Position numbers and translations under genes: made by a program. 64,000 nt of DNA, from assembly GCF_009909185.1 (NCBI RefSeq), contig NZ_JAAAMV010000021.1:1-64000 (forward strand), read 5' to 3'. The notes under the pieces were generated by a model. It saw nothing but the letters and a program-made list of their open reading frames with translations, was not told where the DNA came from and ran no database searches. Position 1 is the stretch's first letter. Every line of letters starts with the position of its first letter. Source of the stretch: Paenibacillus glycinis (lineage in GTDB: Bacteria > Bacillota > Bacilli > Paenibacillales > Paenibacillaceae). Shown piece by piece: positions 33,383 through 40,425 of this stretch.

Positions 33383-33613
33383 ATGCGAACGAAGGAGGGC
33401 TTGATCATTCATTTCTCAAAGAAACAAGTCGAACCGATCCCGGAAGAAGAGACGTCCATTTGGACATGCACGAACGAGAACTGCTCCTGCTGGATGAGAA
33501 ACGATTTTTCGTTCGGGGAGTTCCCGAGCTGCCCCATTTGCCATTCCAGCATGACCAGCCAAATCAAAAGCCTGCCGGTCCTGACGAACGGCACGAAACG
33601 CGGCTTCCAATAA
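33383..33613 (+). CDS. YdjO-like cold-inducible protein
   Basis: A 76-residue protein resembling Bacillus YdjO. It has two cysteine pairs, TCTNENCSCW and SCPICHSSM, that could hold one zinc ion, with the family phrase WTCTNENCSCWMRNDFS. YdjO is described as cold-induced; its biochemical role is unknown. Short upstream region with AGAGG before ATG, and a strong terminator 100 bases behind. Confidence 0.8.
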   Translation: MRTKEGLIIHFSKKQVEPIPEEETSIWTCTNENCSCWMRNDFSFGEFPSCPICHSSMTSQIKSLPVLTNGTKRGFQ

Positions 33614-33714
33614 GACAGGCTGTGATTTTCATGAAATGATGGTGAAAGGCATGACCTGCGGTCGCTTTCGTTCACCGACATTCATGAAATTCTCGTACGA
33701 GGTACACACAAAAA

Positions 33715-33763
33715 CCAGGCAATTCCCGTCGCGGACACTGACGGGAGCTGCCTGGTTTTTTTG
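33715..33763 (+). terminator. Intrinsic terminator after the YdjO-like gene
   Basis: CCAGGCA (33715-33721) pairs with TGCCTGG (33749-33755), with inner CCCGTC/GACGGG, followed by eight T. Confidence 0.88.
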
Positions 33764-33857
33764 ATTTTAAAAATCTCTGCGTCTCGGCATTTATGCGCAG
33801 CTTATCCTTGCTCCGGGTCCATTTAGGAAGGCCGGCTGCAAGACGGAAAGAATTTTA

Positions 33858-33904
33858 TTGACACTAGTTTCCATTGGTTATATTATAACCGTAGGTTAGT
33901 AACC
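33858..33904 (+). promoter_or_regulatory. Consensus promoter with two perfect operator palindromes
   Basis: TTGACA (33858-33863), 17 bases, TATTAT (33881-33886). The -10 is covered by the palindrome GGTTATATTATAACC (33876-33890), and a second palindrome GGTTAGTAACC follows at 33894-33904, centres 16 bases apart. Such an arrangement fits tight repression by a TetR- or MarR-type protein encoded elsewhere. Confidence 0.7.
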
Positions 33905-33937
33905 GATGGTTATCATAAGTTTCGGGAGGCTGCTCTG

Positions 33938-34039
33938 ATGAGCTTTATCGTGTTTATGCTGTTGTTTGCGGTTGTCTGCGGATTGCTCGACGCGCGCATC
34001 GGGCGCGGTAGCGAATCGCATGGAAAGGGGTTGAACTGA
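33938..34039 (+). CDS. 33-residue membrane peptide
   Basis: A small gene with GGGAGG eight bases before ATG. The product MSFIVFMLLFAVVCGLLDAR plus 13 polar residues is one short membrane helix with a positively charged tail. Its stop codon lies immediately before the ATG of the next gene (TGAATG), so the two are translated together. It may be a small partner protein of the membrane protein that follows. Confidence 0.6.
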   Translation: MSFIVFMLLFAVVCGLLDARIGRGSESHGKGLN

Positions 34040-34627
34040 ATGTTCGCGGGTCATTTCGGATTGGCCGCCGCCGTGAAGGCGAGCGACGCGAGGACGCCGG
34101 TGTGGGCGCTTATGCTCGGCACGCAGCTGCTGGACGTCATCTTCGTGCCCCTGCTGCTGTCGGGCCACGAAACGATCGTCGCCGAACGCGAAGGCTACGG
34201 CGGCGCGCTTATCCATGCGGATTACACGCATTCGCTCGTCGGGGCGATCGTCGTCTCGCTCGCGGCTGCCCTGCTCGGCCGGCGCTTCTGGGGCAGGCGC
34301 TCCGGCGCCGTCATCGGTCTGGTCGTGTTCAGCCACTGGCTGCTCGATCTGATCGTCCACCGTCCCGATCTGCCGATTCTTCCCGGCAACGCCGGCGATC
34401 TGCCGCTGCTGGGCTTCGGCCTCTGGGAGCATCCGGCGGCAAGCGCCGCGCTAGAAGCCGTCCTGATCGCCGGCGGATTCCTCCTTTATCTCCGCTCCTC
34501 CGTGAAGCGCTCCAAAGCAGCCGGCACCGGAGCGGCTTCGACGCTGAAATGGGCGTATTGGTCCTCGGCCGCGATGGGCGTTCTGCTTCTCGCCTCGCTG
34601 CTGACGGATACGCTGTCGGGCGGCTGA
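34040..34627 (+). CDS. Multi-pass membrane protein, YdjM-like putative hydrolase
   Basis: A 195-residue protein with about five hydrophobic segments. Histidines and aspartates at membrane edges (MFAGHFGLAAAV, HADYTHSLVGAIV, VVFSHWLLDLIVHRPD) fit the YdjM/COG1988 group of membrane-bound, possibly metal-dependent hydrolases. Substrate unknown. The start overlaps the region of the small peptide gene, and a repressible promoter drives both. Confidence 0.7.
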   Translation: MFAGHFGLAAAVKASDARTPVWALMLGTQLLDVIFVPLLLSGHETIVAEREGYGGALIHADYTHSLVGAIVVSLAAALLGRRFWGRRSGAVIGLVVFSHWLLDLIVHRPDLPILPGNAGDLPLLGFGLWEHPAASAALEAVLIAGGFLLYLRSSVKRSKAAGTGAASTLKWAYWSSAAMGVLLLASLLTDTLSGG

Positions 34628-34709
34628 ACGAAGAAAACGAAGCGCAGCCTGTCCGCGCTTGATCGAAGCGCCCGCGCATGAACCCATGCTCGGGCGCCTT
34701 CGTCTCCGT

Positions 34710-34967
34710 CTATCCGTTCTGCTGCTCGTACGCAATCTGGTGCCCGTCCTCGAAGCCTTTGGCGAAGCCGAGGTTGTAGCCCTGATTGTAGGCGGCATCG
34801 AAGGCCGCGTTATACCCGCTTCGAGGCGAGCGCTTCCTGCGCGGCGCCAGCTTGCCCTTGCGGGACTTGGTTCGCTTGCCCTTCTGCTTCGGCGTCGCGC
34901 TGCTGCGCTTGCGCTTCGAGCCCGCCGTTTTGGGCCGTTTACTCCTTCTGACGGCTGCTGCGACCAC
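34710..34967 (-). CDS. Small basic protein made of the Gly-tetrad module
   Basis: An 85-residue protein in two halves. Residues 7-49 are mostly Arg and Lys (for example KRTKSRKGKLAPRRKRSPRS). Residues 50-77 form seven tetrads of the pattern x-Gly/Ala-aromatic-x, including QGYN LGFA KGFE DGHQ. No enzyme domain is present. The same two-part layout stands at the N-terminus of several glycosyltransferases nearby, so this looks like the module on its own, perhaps a scaffold or coat component. GTG at 34967 follows AAAGGAGG and overlaps the preceding gene by 29 bases. Last gene of a four-gene unit. Confidence 0.75.
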   Translation of the reverse strand: MVAAAVRRSKRPKTAGSKRKRSSATPKQKGKRTKSRKGKLAPRRKRSPRSGYNAAFDAAYNQGYNLGFAKGFEDGHQIAYEQQNG

Positions 34968-35286
34968 TTCGGATTCCTCCTTTGCGCTCCGTCGGCTCCC
35001 CGCTCCCGTCCGGCAAAGCCGTGCAGCGGTTCAGCCAGGGCTTTGCCGCGGGCTTCCCGGCGCTGCGCTGCGCCGGATGGCGTTCCATCGCCTGGACCAT
35101 CTCGGAGAGCGTCCGCTGCATGACCGCGAGCGACTTCATATTGCGCCGGATGGACACTGCCAAGGCCGCGTCATGCCGCGCCATGTCCCCCACGCTTTCC
35201 AAAATGCTTGCTATGGCCGACTGGCTCCGGGAGAGCGCGCCGATCAGCGCGATGCGGGCCTCGCGCTCCAGCCGGTTCCGGTCCAC
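34939..35286 (-). CDS. Small helical protein with basic tail (third of a series)
   Basis: A 115-residue protein. Residues 1-70 are helical (ALSRSQSAIASILESVGDMARHD, then SLAVMQRTLSEMVQAMERH); the rest is a Pro/Arg/Lys-rich tail. GTG at 35286 overlaps the previous stop (TAGTG) behind GGGGGAG, so translation is coupled. It shares the layout of the next two upstream proteins and could be a paralogue. Function unknown. Confidence 0.65.
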   Translation of the reverse strand: MDRNRLEREARIALIGALSRSQSAIASILESVGDMARHDAALAVSIRRNMKSLAVMQRTLSEMVQAMERHPAQRSAGKPAAKPWLNRCTALPDGSGEPTERKGGIRSGRSSRQKE

Positions 35287-35621
35287 TAGTCTTTCTCCCC
35301 CATATCGAAGGAGCCGCCGAGCATGCCTTCGAATCCGCCCTCCGCTTCGCCGTCGTGGCGCAGCGCGGCTTTCAGCACGTTCGTCATGCCCATGCTCAGC
35401 TTCGTCAGCCCGTCGATCACTTCGACCAGCTGATCGTGTACCTGCAGGGCCGACTTCAAATGTTCCTGCTGATCGGCGAAGGCGTCCGGCGTGACGTGAT
35501 TGATCATCCACGACCGCACCTTCTCCGCCTCCAGCGCCTTGGCCTCCAAAATCATCGCCACGTTCCACTGCAGCTTGGCGGAGGCGTCCAGCATTCTGAC
35601 ATACGCCGTTTCCCGACTCAT
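35286..35621 (-). CDS. Small helical protein (second of a series)
   Basis: A 111-residue all-helical acidic protein: MLDASAKLQWNVAMILEAKALEAEKVRSW, HLKSALQVHDQLVEVIDGLTKLSMGMTNVLKAAL, then GGFEGMLGGSFDMG. Similar proteins are sometimes labelled sugar epimerase in databases, but no Rossmann fold is present. ATG at 35621 follows AAGGGGGG. Probably a structural or adaptor protein of the same spore-surface locus. Confidence 0.65.
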   Translation of the reverse strand: MSRETAYVRMLDASAKLQWNVAMILEAKALEAEKVRSWMINHVTPDAFADQQEHLKSALQVHDQLVEVIDGLTKLSMGMTNVLKAALRHDGEAEGGFEGMLGGSFDMGEKD

Positions 35622-35646
35622 GAGATCATGCCCCCCTTCCTCCGCC

Positions 35647-35934
35647 TTACTCTTCGTCCTCGACCGCGAATTCCTTCATGACCGCGGACAAGGTCGCCGC
35701 GAGCGATTCCTGAAGCTCGGCGATGCTGTTCAAATAAGCGACGACGCTGCCCGTCACCGCTTTGGAATTGTCCAATACCCCTTCGAAGCCGCCGAAATCG
35801 GGGTGCTGATCCGGAAGCGCGTGCACGAGCTGCGCCATTCGGACGGCGACGTGGCGCTTGCCTTCCAATATGCGCGACAGCTGTTCATGCGAATGGGACA
35901 TATGCTCGATCATTTCCGTCAAAATTTGCTGCAC
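35647..35934 (-). CDS. Small helical protein (first of a series)
   Basis: A 95-residue acidic helical protein: TEMIEHMSHSHEQLSRILEGKRHVAVRMAQL, FGGFEGVLDNSKAVTGSVVAYLNSIAELQESLAATLSAVMKEF. The GGFEG phrase and the ...ILE(G/A)K helix recur in the next protein. GTG at 35934 follows AAGGAGG. It heads the four-gene unit. A weak sigma-K-like -10 (CATATGCTG, 35990-35998) lies about 55 bases upstream. Confidence 0.65.
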   Translation of the reverse strand: MQQILTEMIEHMSHSHEQLSRILEGKRHVAVRMAQLVHALPDQHPDFGGFEGVLDNSKAVTGSVVAYLNSIAELQESLAATLSAVMKEFAVEDEE

Positions 35935-36199
35935 GACACCGTCCTCCTTAACTTGACCCTCCGTCTCTCTTCGCCGCGTCGGTCACTATCAGCATATGCG
36001 CGGCATCCGCCGTGCGGTACTGCCGAAACGAAGGCGCGCGGAAGAGCATAGCGTTTCCTCGTTGCTCCCGCGGCGCTCGTGCTTGGCGCGGCTTTGACAG
36101 GATGGGCCGAAGCGTGAACCGAGGCGCGGCGAAAGAAAGCGCTGCTGCGGCGATGTGTGCGTTACGCTGGTCGGACCGGCGCGGAACCCGCGCGACCGG

Positions 36200-36347
36200 C
36201 AAAGCAAAAAGCGTCGACCGCGCCGACGCCGGATTTGCCCAACTGCACGGACAGGCGTAGAACGACCACGCCGATGCTTGCTTCGCGACCCGAACCGGCG
36301 CCTAACCCGCGCTGCCGACAAAGCAATAGCGTCGACCGCGCCGACGC
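36200..36347 (-). terminator. Two copies of a GC-rich hairpin, the first a minus-strand terminator
   Basis: The stem GCGTCG/CGACGC with a seven-base loop occurs at 36211-36229 and 36329-36347 inside a 29-30 base near-identical unit. Behind the first copy, read on the minus strand, comes TTTTTGCTTT, fitting termination of the glycosyltransferase operon that ends at 36389. The rest of 35935-36388 holds no gene I can support. Confidence 0.55.
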
Positions 36348-36388
36348 TGCAGTTGCTCCGCGACCCGAATCGGCGCGCGCCCGCTCCG

Positions 36389-37711
36389 CTACAAATGCTC
36401 CGCAACCCGGACCGGCGCGATGATCGGCAGTCCTTCGGCAAGCCCGCCGCGCTGTTCGGGCGATAACGCGACGCCCGGGCGCAGCTGCAGGCCCCAAGCC
36501 TCCGCCGTTTTCGCGGTCGGCACGATACGGCGCGTTCCGTTCTCGGCCATATAGAGAGCGCCGCCCTCTTCCCAGAGCGGGGGCTGACTCGACCAGGCCG
36601 CTTCCACGGCTTCCGCCGCGACGGGTTCGCCCGCCGGCCAGCGGCGAATGTCGATCTGCGACAGACGGATGACGGGCTGCCGCATGTCGCCGACGACCGT
36701 CCTGCGGACGCCGCCCTCGATCCAGTACCGCGTCTCCGTCGCGCCGCGCACGACGACACCCTGGGGGAAGAACGACGCCTCGCCCTGCGGCGACAAGCCC
36801 ACGACCGTTTGCCGGACCGCATGGATCAGCTCGTGCGGGTTGCCCCATTTGTCCGTGTAGACATGCTCGTTGCGATCATTCACTTCCTGGAACTTCTCGC
36901 CGAGCGCCTTCATGCTGACGCTGCCGAAATGATGGATGAACGTATCGCCTGCCAGCACAAGGGCGTAGCCCTGCAGCCGCACGCGGATATTGTAATCGTC
37001 ATCCTCGAAATTGCCGATCTCGAAGCCTTCGTCCAAGTACCCCGTCCGTTCCCACAACTCGCGCCGGAACAGCAGGCAGAAGCCCGTCAGCCGGTCGGTC
37101 CGCCGCCACTTGGCCGGATCGCCGATATTGAACCGCCGCGCGAAGGGCGCGATTCCTTTCTCTTCCGTGTAAGGGACCTCGATCCGCTGCTCGCCGCTGA
37201 TATAGTTGGTGACGGGACCGACCATGCCGATGCCGGGGTCGCTGTTCAGGCAAGCGAGCATATTGTCCAGCCAGCGCTCGGTGACGATGGTATCGTTGTT
37301 GAGCAGCAGCAGCGTGCTGCCCTTGGCCATCATCATGCCGACGTTGACCGCGCCGGCGAAGCCGCGGTTGCGCTCCAGCACGCGGAAGCGCACGATGCCG
37401 CCGACGGAACGCAGGTACTCGGCCGTGCCGTCCGTGGACGCATTGTCCACGACGACGATCTCATAGGCGGAAGTCGTATAGTCGCGGATGCTCGCGATGC
37501 ACTTCTTTAAGTATTCGACCTGATTGTAGCTCGGAATGATGATGCTGGTGCCTTCGAATTGCGTGCCGAAGCTTTCTCTTCCCGACCGCACGCCCTCCTG
37601 GTAGCCGGATGCCATGCCGGCCTCGAAGCGGCCGCCGGACTTCGTCCGCCGGCGGGAACGGGAACGCGGCACCGTCTTGCGTTTGCGCCGCGATTGCGTT
37701 AGCTTTCTCAT
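36389..37711 (-). CDS. Glycosyltransferase family 2 with basic/Gly-tetrad N-terminus and C-terminal beta modules
   Basis: A 440-residue protein in three parts. Residues 2-28 are Arg/Lys/Ser-rich, then AGMASGYQEGVRSGRE has glycine at every fourth residue (32, 36, 40, 44). Residues 53-300 are a GT2 domain (TSIIIPSYNQVEYLKKC, VVDNASTDGTAEYL, LLNNDTIVTERWLD, NFEDDDYNIRVRLQGY). The C-terminal 140 residues hold two or three short beta modules (TRYWIEGGVRRTVV with IRRWPAGEPV, and ALYMAENGTRRIVPT) like the one in the GT4 at 29.2 kb. ATG at 37711 follows GGAAGGAG. Last gene of a six-gene operon. Confidence 0.88.
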   Translation of the reverse strand: MRKLTQSRRKRKTVPRSRSRRRTKSGGRFEAGMASGYQEGVRSGRESFGTQFEGTSIIIPSYNQVEYLKKCIASIRDYTTSAYEIVVVDNASTDGTAEYLRSVGGIVRFRVLERNRGFAGAVNVGMMMAKGSTLLLLNNDTIVTERWLDNMLACLNSDPGIGMVGPVTNYISGEQRIEVPYTEEKGIAPFARRFNIGDPAKWRRTDRLTGFCLLFRRELWERTGYLDEGFEIGNFEDDDYNIRVRLQGYALVLAGDTFIHHFGSVSMKALGEKFQEVNDRNEHVYTDKWGNPHELIHAVRQTVVGLSPQGEASFFPQGVVVRGATETRYWIEGGVRRTVVGDMRQPVIRLSQIDIRRWPAGEPVAAEAVEAAWSSQPPLWEEGGALYMAENGTRRIVPTAKTAEAWGLQLRPGVALSPEQRGGLAEGLPIIAPVRVAEHL

Positions 37712-37755
37712 GGGATGCTTCTCCTTCCGAATTGCCGGCGCGAAGGCGGGCGGGA

Positions 37756-38937
37756 TTAGAGCGCGTATTTGCCTCTGACGATGCCGTCCGCCATATGGCC
37801 GAAGTCGAGGGCGGTCCTGCCGAGCTCGCCGGCGATCCGGGTGCAAATCATGACCGCGGCGATGCCCGCGGATACGAGCGCCAGATTGAAATCGATGCCG
37901 CGGACCTCCTGCATGACCCGTTCGATGTCGTCTACCCCTCTGACGGGACTGATCGTGCCGGTTACCGCGAAACCCCGCGCCGAGAGCAGATGCCCGAGCG
38001 CGGGCGCCAGGTTGCCGATCACGAGCAGCTGCTTGCCCGTCAGCAGCCGGCCGAGCAATCCCGCCTGGTGAAGGTCGTAATTGACCGCCGAATGGGTCAT
38101 CCGCAAGTCCCCCGGCGCGATCCCATGCCCGCGGAGAACCGGATGAAGCAGCGGCTGAAAATGCTTCCGCCGCGACAAGGGCACGCCGACGATGTGCGCC
38201 TCGCGGACCGCCTGCGCCAGCTGGTCCCTCGCCCTCAAGTCCGGCGGATTCACGCCGGCGTAAGGCAGAAAAGCGCCTTCCCGCTGAATCGTCGCCGGAT
38301 CGTACACGACCTCTTGCGCGAGCGTCAGCAATTCGCCGTCTCCCAGCCGCACGACCGCGCACGGCCGCCGTTCGTGGACCGCCGCCTCCATTTCCATGAA
38401 CACCTCGTGCACGTCCATGAGCGGATGGCAATGCGGCCGGACCTGTTCGGCGCCCAGCGCGATGATCTCGCGCAGGCTGATCTCGGGCAGCAGCTGATGA
38501 ATCGGCATCGCCTGCTCCAGCAGCAGCTCGCCGCCCTCGTAGCGGCCTAGCTCATAGCCCGCCGTGTAGGCATTCTCGTTGTAATTCTCCCGCGGCGGCC
38601 CGTCGGCGGCCAGCGGATGCTGCGGCTCCTGCGGAAGGGATTGCCTGTCGGACGGTTTTACGGCCGGCCTGAGCTTCCCTTTCCGGCCGCGCCGCTTCCG
38701 GAGGGCGCCTTTCCGCGTTTTTGATCGTTTCTTGCCTTCGGCGGCTCTCGGCGCGGATACCCCGGGTACGGTCCCGCCGCCGCCGCCGCCGATTCCGCGC
38801 TTGCGCCCCGATTTTGCCGCGGTTCTGTCCGCGGCGCCTGTCGTTTTGCCGCCCACGCCGCGGCCGGTCGGGCCTGCCCCGGCAGGAGCCGCGTAGATCG
38901 CCGCGGTTCTGGCGACCGCTCCCCGGTCTCCGCTCAT
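37756..38937 (-). CDS. GT-D fold glycosyltransferase with basic/Gly-tetrad N-terminal region
   Basis: A 393-residue protein. The C-terminal 220 residues have the GT-D (DUF1792-type) signature CAVVRLGDGELLTL, with the Asp-Gly-Glu at about 200-202, and FQPLLHPVLRGHGIAPGD. The N-terminal 140 residues are low-complexity: a Gly run, a basic block KKRSKTRKGALRKRRGRKGK (69-88), a proline-rich linker, then TAGYELGRYEGGE with glycine every fourth residue (127, 131, 135). Known GT-D enzymes add glucose to serine-rich adhesins; the acceptor here is unknown. ATG at 38937 overlaps the upstream stop by four bases. Confidence 0.82.
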   Translation of the reverse strand: MSGDRGAVARTAAIYAAPAGAGPTGRGVGGKTTGAADRTAAKSGRKRGIGGGGGGTVPGVSAPRAAEGKKRSKTRKGALRKRRGRKGKLRPAVKPSDRQSLPQEPQHPLAADGPPRENYNENAYTAGYELGRYEGGELLLEQAMPIHQLLPEISLREIIALGAEQVRPHCHPLMDVHEVFMEMEAAVHERRPCAVVRLGDGELLTLAQEVVYDPATIQREGAFLPYAGVNPPDLRARDQLAQAVREAHIVGVPLSRRKHFQPLLHPVLRGHGIAPGDLRMTHSAVNYDLHQAGLLGRLLTGKQLLVIGNLAPALGHLLSARGFAVTGTISPVRGVDDIERVMQEVRGIDFNLALVSAGIAAVMICTRIAGELGRTALDFGHMADGIVRGKYAL

Positions 38938-39656
38938 GGCAGATCCCCCATCAGCTTCCGGGTCGCTTCCAGCAGCGAACGGAACGTTCCGGCGTCCGCC
39001 CACCAGCCGCTCAGATGCCGGTATTCCAGCTTCCCTTTCGCCGCGTACGCGTTATTCACGTCCGTGATCTCCAGCTCTCCGCGCTGCGACGGCGACTGCG
39101 CCGCGATAATGTCGAACACGGTGCCGTCGTACATGTAAATGCCCGTCACGCAGCTGTCCGTCAGCGGCGCGGCCGGCTTCTCGTCGATATGGACGATGCG
39201 GCCTTCGCCGTCGAATACCGGGACGCCGTAACGCTCCGGATCCGGCACCTGCTTGAGCAGCACCATGGCGCCCGCCGGCTGCGAACGGAACGCATCCAGA
39301 TGCGGCTTCAACGATTCCTCGAACAAATTGTCCCCCAGCAGCACGACGAACTTCCCGTCCTCCCCGACGAACGGGCGCGCCAGCTCCAGCGCCTGCGCGA
39401 TGCCTCCCGCTTCTTCCTGAACCCGGTAGGTGAGCGACACCCCGTAGTCTCTGCCACTGCCGAGAAACGACGCGAAGTCCCCAAGCGCTTTCCTGTCCGT
39501 GACGAGCAAGATATCCGAGATTCCCGCGGCCTGCAGGCTGCCCAAGCCGTAGCAAATCATCGGCAGCTTGCCTACCGGCAGCAGGTGCTTGTTCAGCAGC
39601 TTCGTCAGGGGCCGAAGCCGCGTACCCGTCCCGCCGGCCAAGATAACAGCTTTCAA
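38934..39656 (-). CDS. Sugar-phosphate nucleotidyltransferase (RmlA-like)
   Basis: A 240-residue nucleotidyltransferase: AVILAGGTGTRLRPLTKLLNKHLLPVG is the nucleotide-binding signature, VLLGDNLFEES the metal site, VHIDEKPAAP and CVTGIYMYDGTVFDII the sugar-binding parts. It makes an NDP-hexose, by homology dTDP-glucose, from the sugar 1-phosphate. No rmlB, rmlC or rmlD follows here, so it may supply NDP-glucose directly to the glycosyltransferases of this operon, or the other genes lie elsewhere. Confidence 0.9.
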   Translation of the reverse strand: MKAVILAGGTGTRLRPLTKLLNKHLLPVGKLPMICYGLGSLQAAGISDILLVTDRKALGDFASFLGSGRDYGVSLTYRVQEEAGGIAQALELARPFVGEDGKFVVLLGDNLFEESLKPHLDAFRSQPAGAMVLLKQVPDPERYGVPVFDGEGRIVHIDEKPAAPLTDSCVTGIYMYDGTVFDIIAAQSPSQRGELEITDVNNAYAAKGKLEYRHLSGWWADAGTFRSLLEATRKLMGDLP

Positions 39657-39675
39657 ATGAACGACCTCCCAACGG

Positions 39676-40425
39676 TTACATGAAATTCGCAGGATCGACC
39701 TGCCATTTTGCCATGAAGAGCCCTCTGTTGCGTTCGACGAGCTGCTGCAGCTCCGCGGCGTTGCCGCGTTTGAAGCTGGCGCTGCCTTCGTGGTGGACGA
39801 ATACGTCCCTGCACATCAGCAGGCCGAACCCGTGCATCCGGGCACGGAAGCAGTAATCGTCGTCCTCGTAATGACCGGGCGAGAAACGTTCGTCGAGCTC
39901 GCCGATCCGTTCGTATAACGTACGCCGGAACAGCATGCAGAAGCCGACCAGCCGCAGGATCGGTTCATATCCGCCCGCTTCGCGGACGACGGCGTCCGCG
40001 GCCGCGCGATGAAAATCGATCCGCGAGCCGAATGGATAATCGACCTGCTGCCTGCCGCTCGCATAGTTCGTGACCGGTCCGACGATCCCGACGTCCGCGT
40101 GATTGTCGAGCGCCTGCCGCAAGCCCTGCAGCCAGCCGAAGGACACCGTGACGTCATTGTTCAGCAGCACGAAGTATTCCCCGTTCGCGGCGCGCATGCC
40201 TTTGTTGCACGCTTTGGGAAAACCGGCGTTGCGGGCCAGCGATACGCAGGCGATGCCCTCTCCGGCGCACCAGTTCGGCGTGCCGTCGGACGATCCGTTG
40301 TCGACGGCGATGATTTCGTAAGGCGTCTGCACCGGATCCGTGTACAACCGGATGGAGGCGACCGCGGACTGAAGCAGCGCCAGGCCGTTGAACGTCGGAA
40401 TGATGATGCTCGTCAGGCCGTTCAT
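39676..40425 (-). CDS. Glycosyltransferase family 2
   Basis: A 249-residue GT2 domain without extra modules: TSIIIPTFNGLALLQSAVASI, IAVDNGSSDGTPNW, LLNNDVTVSFGWL, GPVTNYASGRQQ and HYEDDDYCFRARMHGFGL. It is the bare counterpart of the GT2 in the 36389-37711 protein; many blocks match (VGPVTNY-S-G-Q, LFRR-L-ER-G-LDE-F). It overlaps the next gene upstream by four bases. Confidence 0.9.
   Translation of the reverse strand: MNGLTSIIIPTFNGLALLQSAVASIRLYTDPVQTPYEIIAVDNGSSDGTPNWCAGEGIACVSLARNAGFPKACNKGMRAANGEYFVLLNNDVTVSFGWLQGLRQALDNHADVGIVGPVTNYASGRQQVDYPFGSRIDFHRAAADAVVREAGGYEPILRLVGFCMLFRRTLYERIGELDERFSPGHYEDDDYCFRARMHGFGLLMCRDVFVHHEGSASFKRGNAAELQQLVERNRGLFMAKWQVDPANFM

Noticed and set aside
35286-35934. 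Reading the small helical proteins as nucleoside-diphosphate sugar epimerases
   Set aside because: They are about 100 residues, all helical, and lack the glycine-rich nucleotide loop and Tyr-x-x-x-Lys pair.
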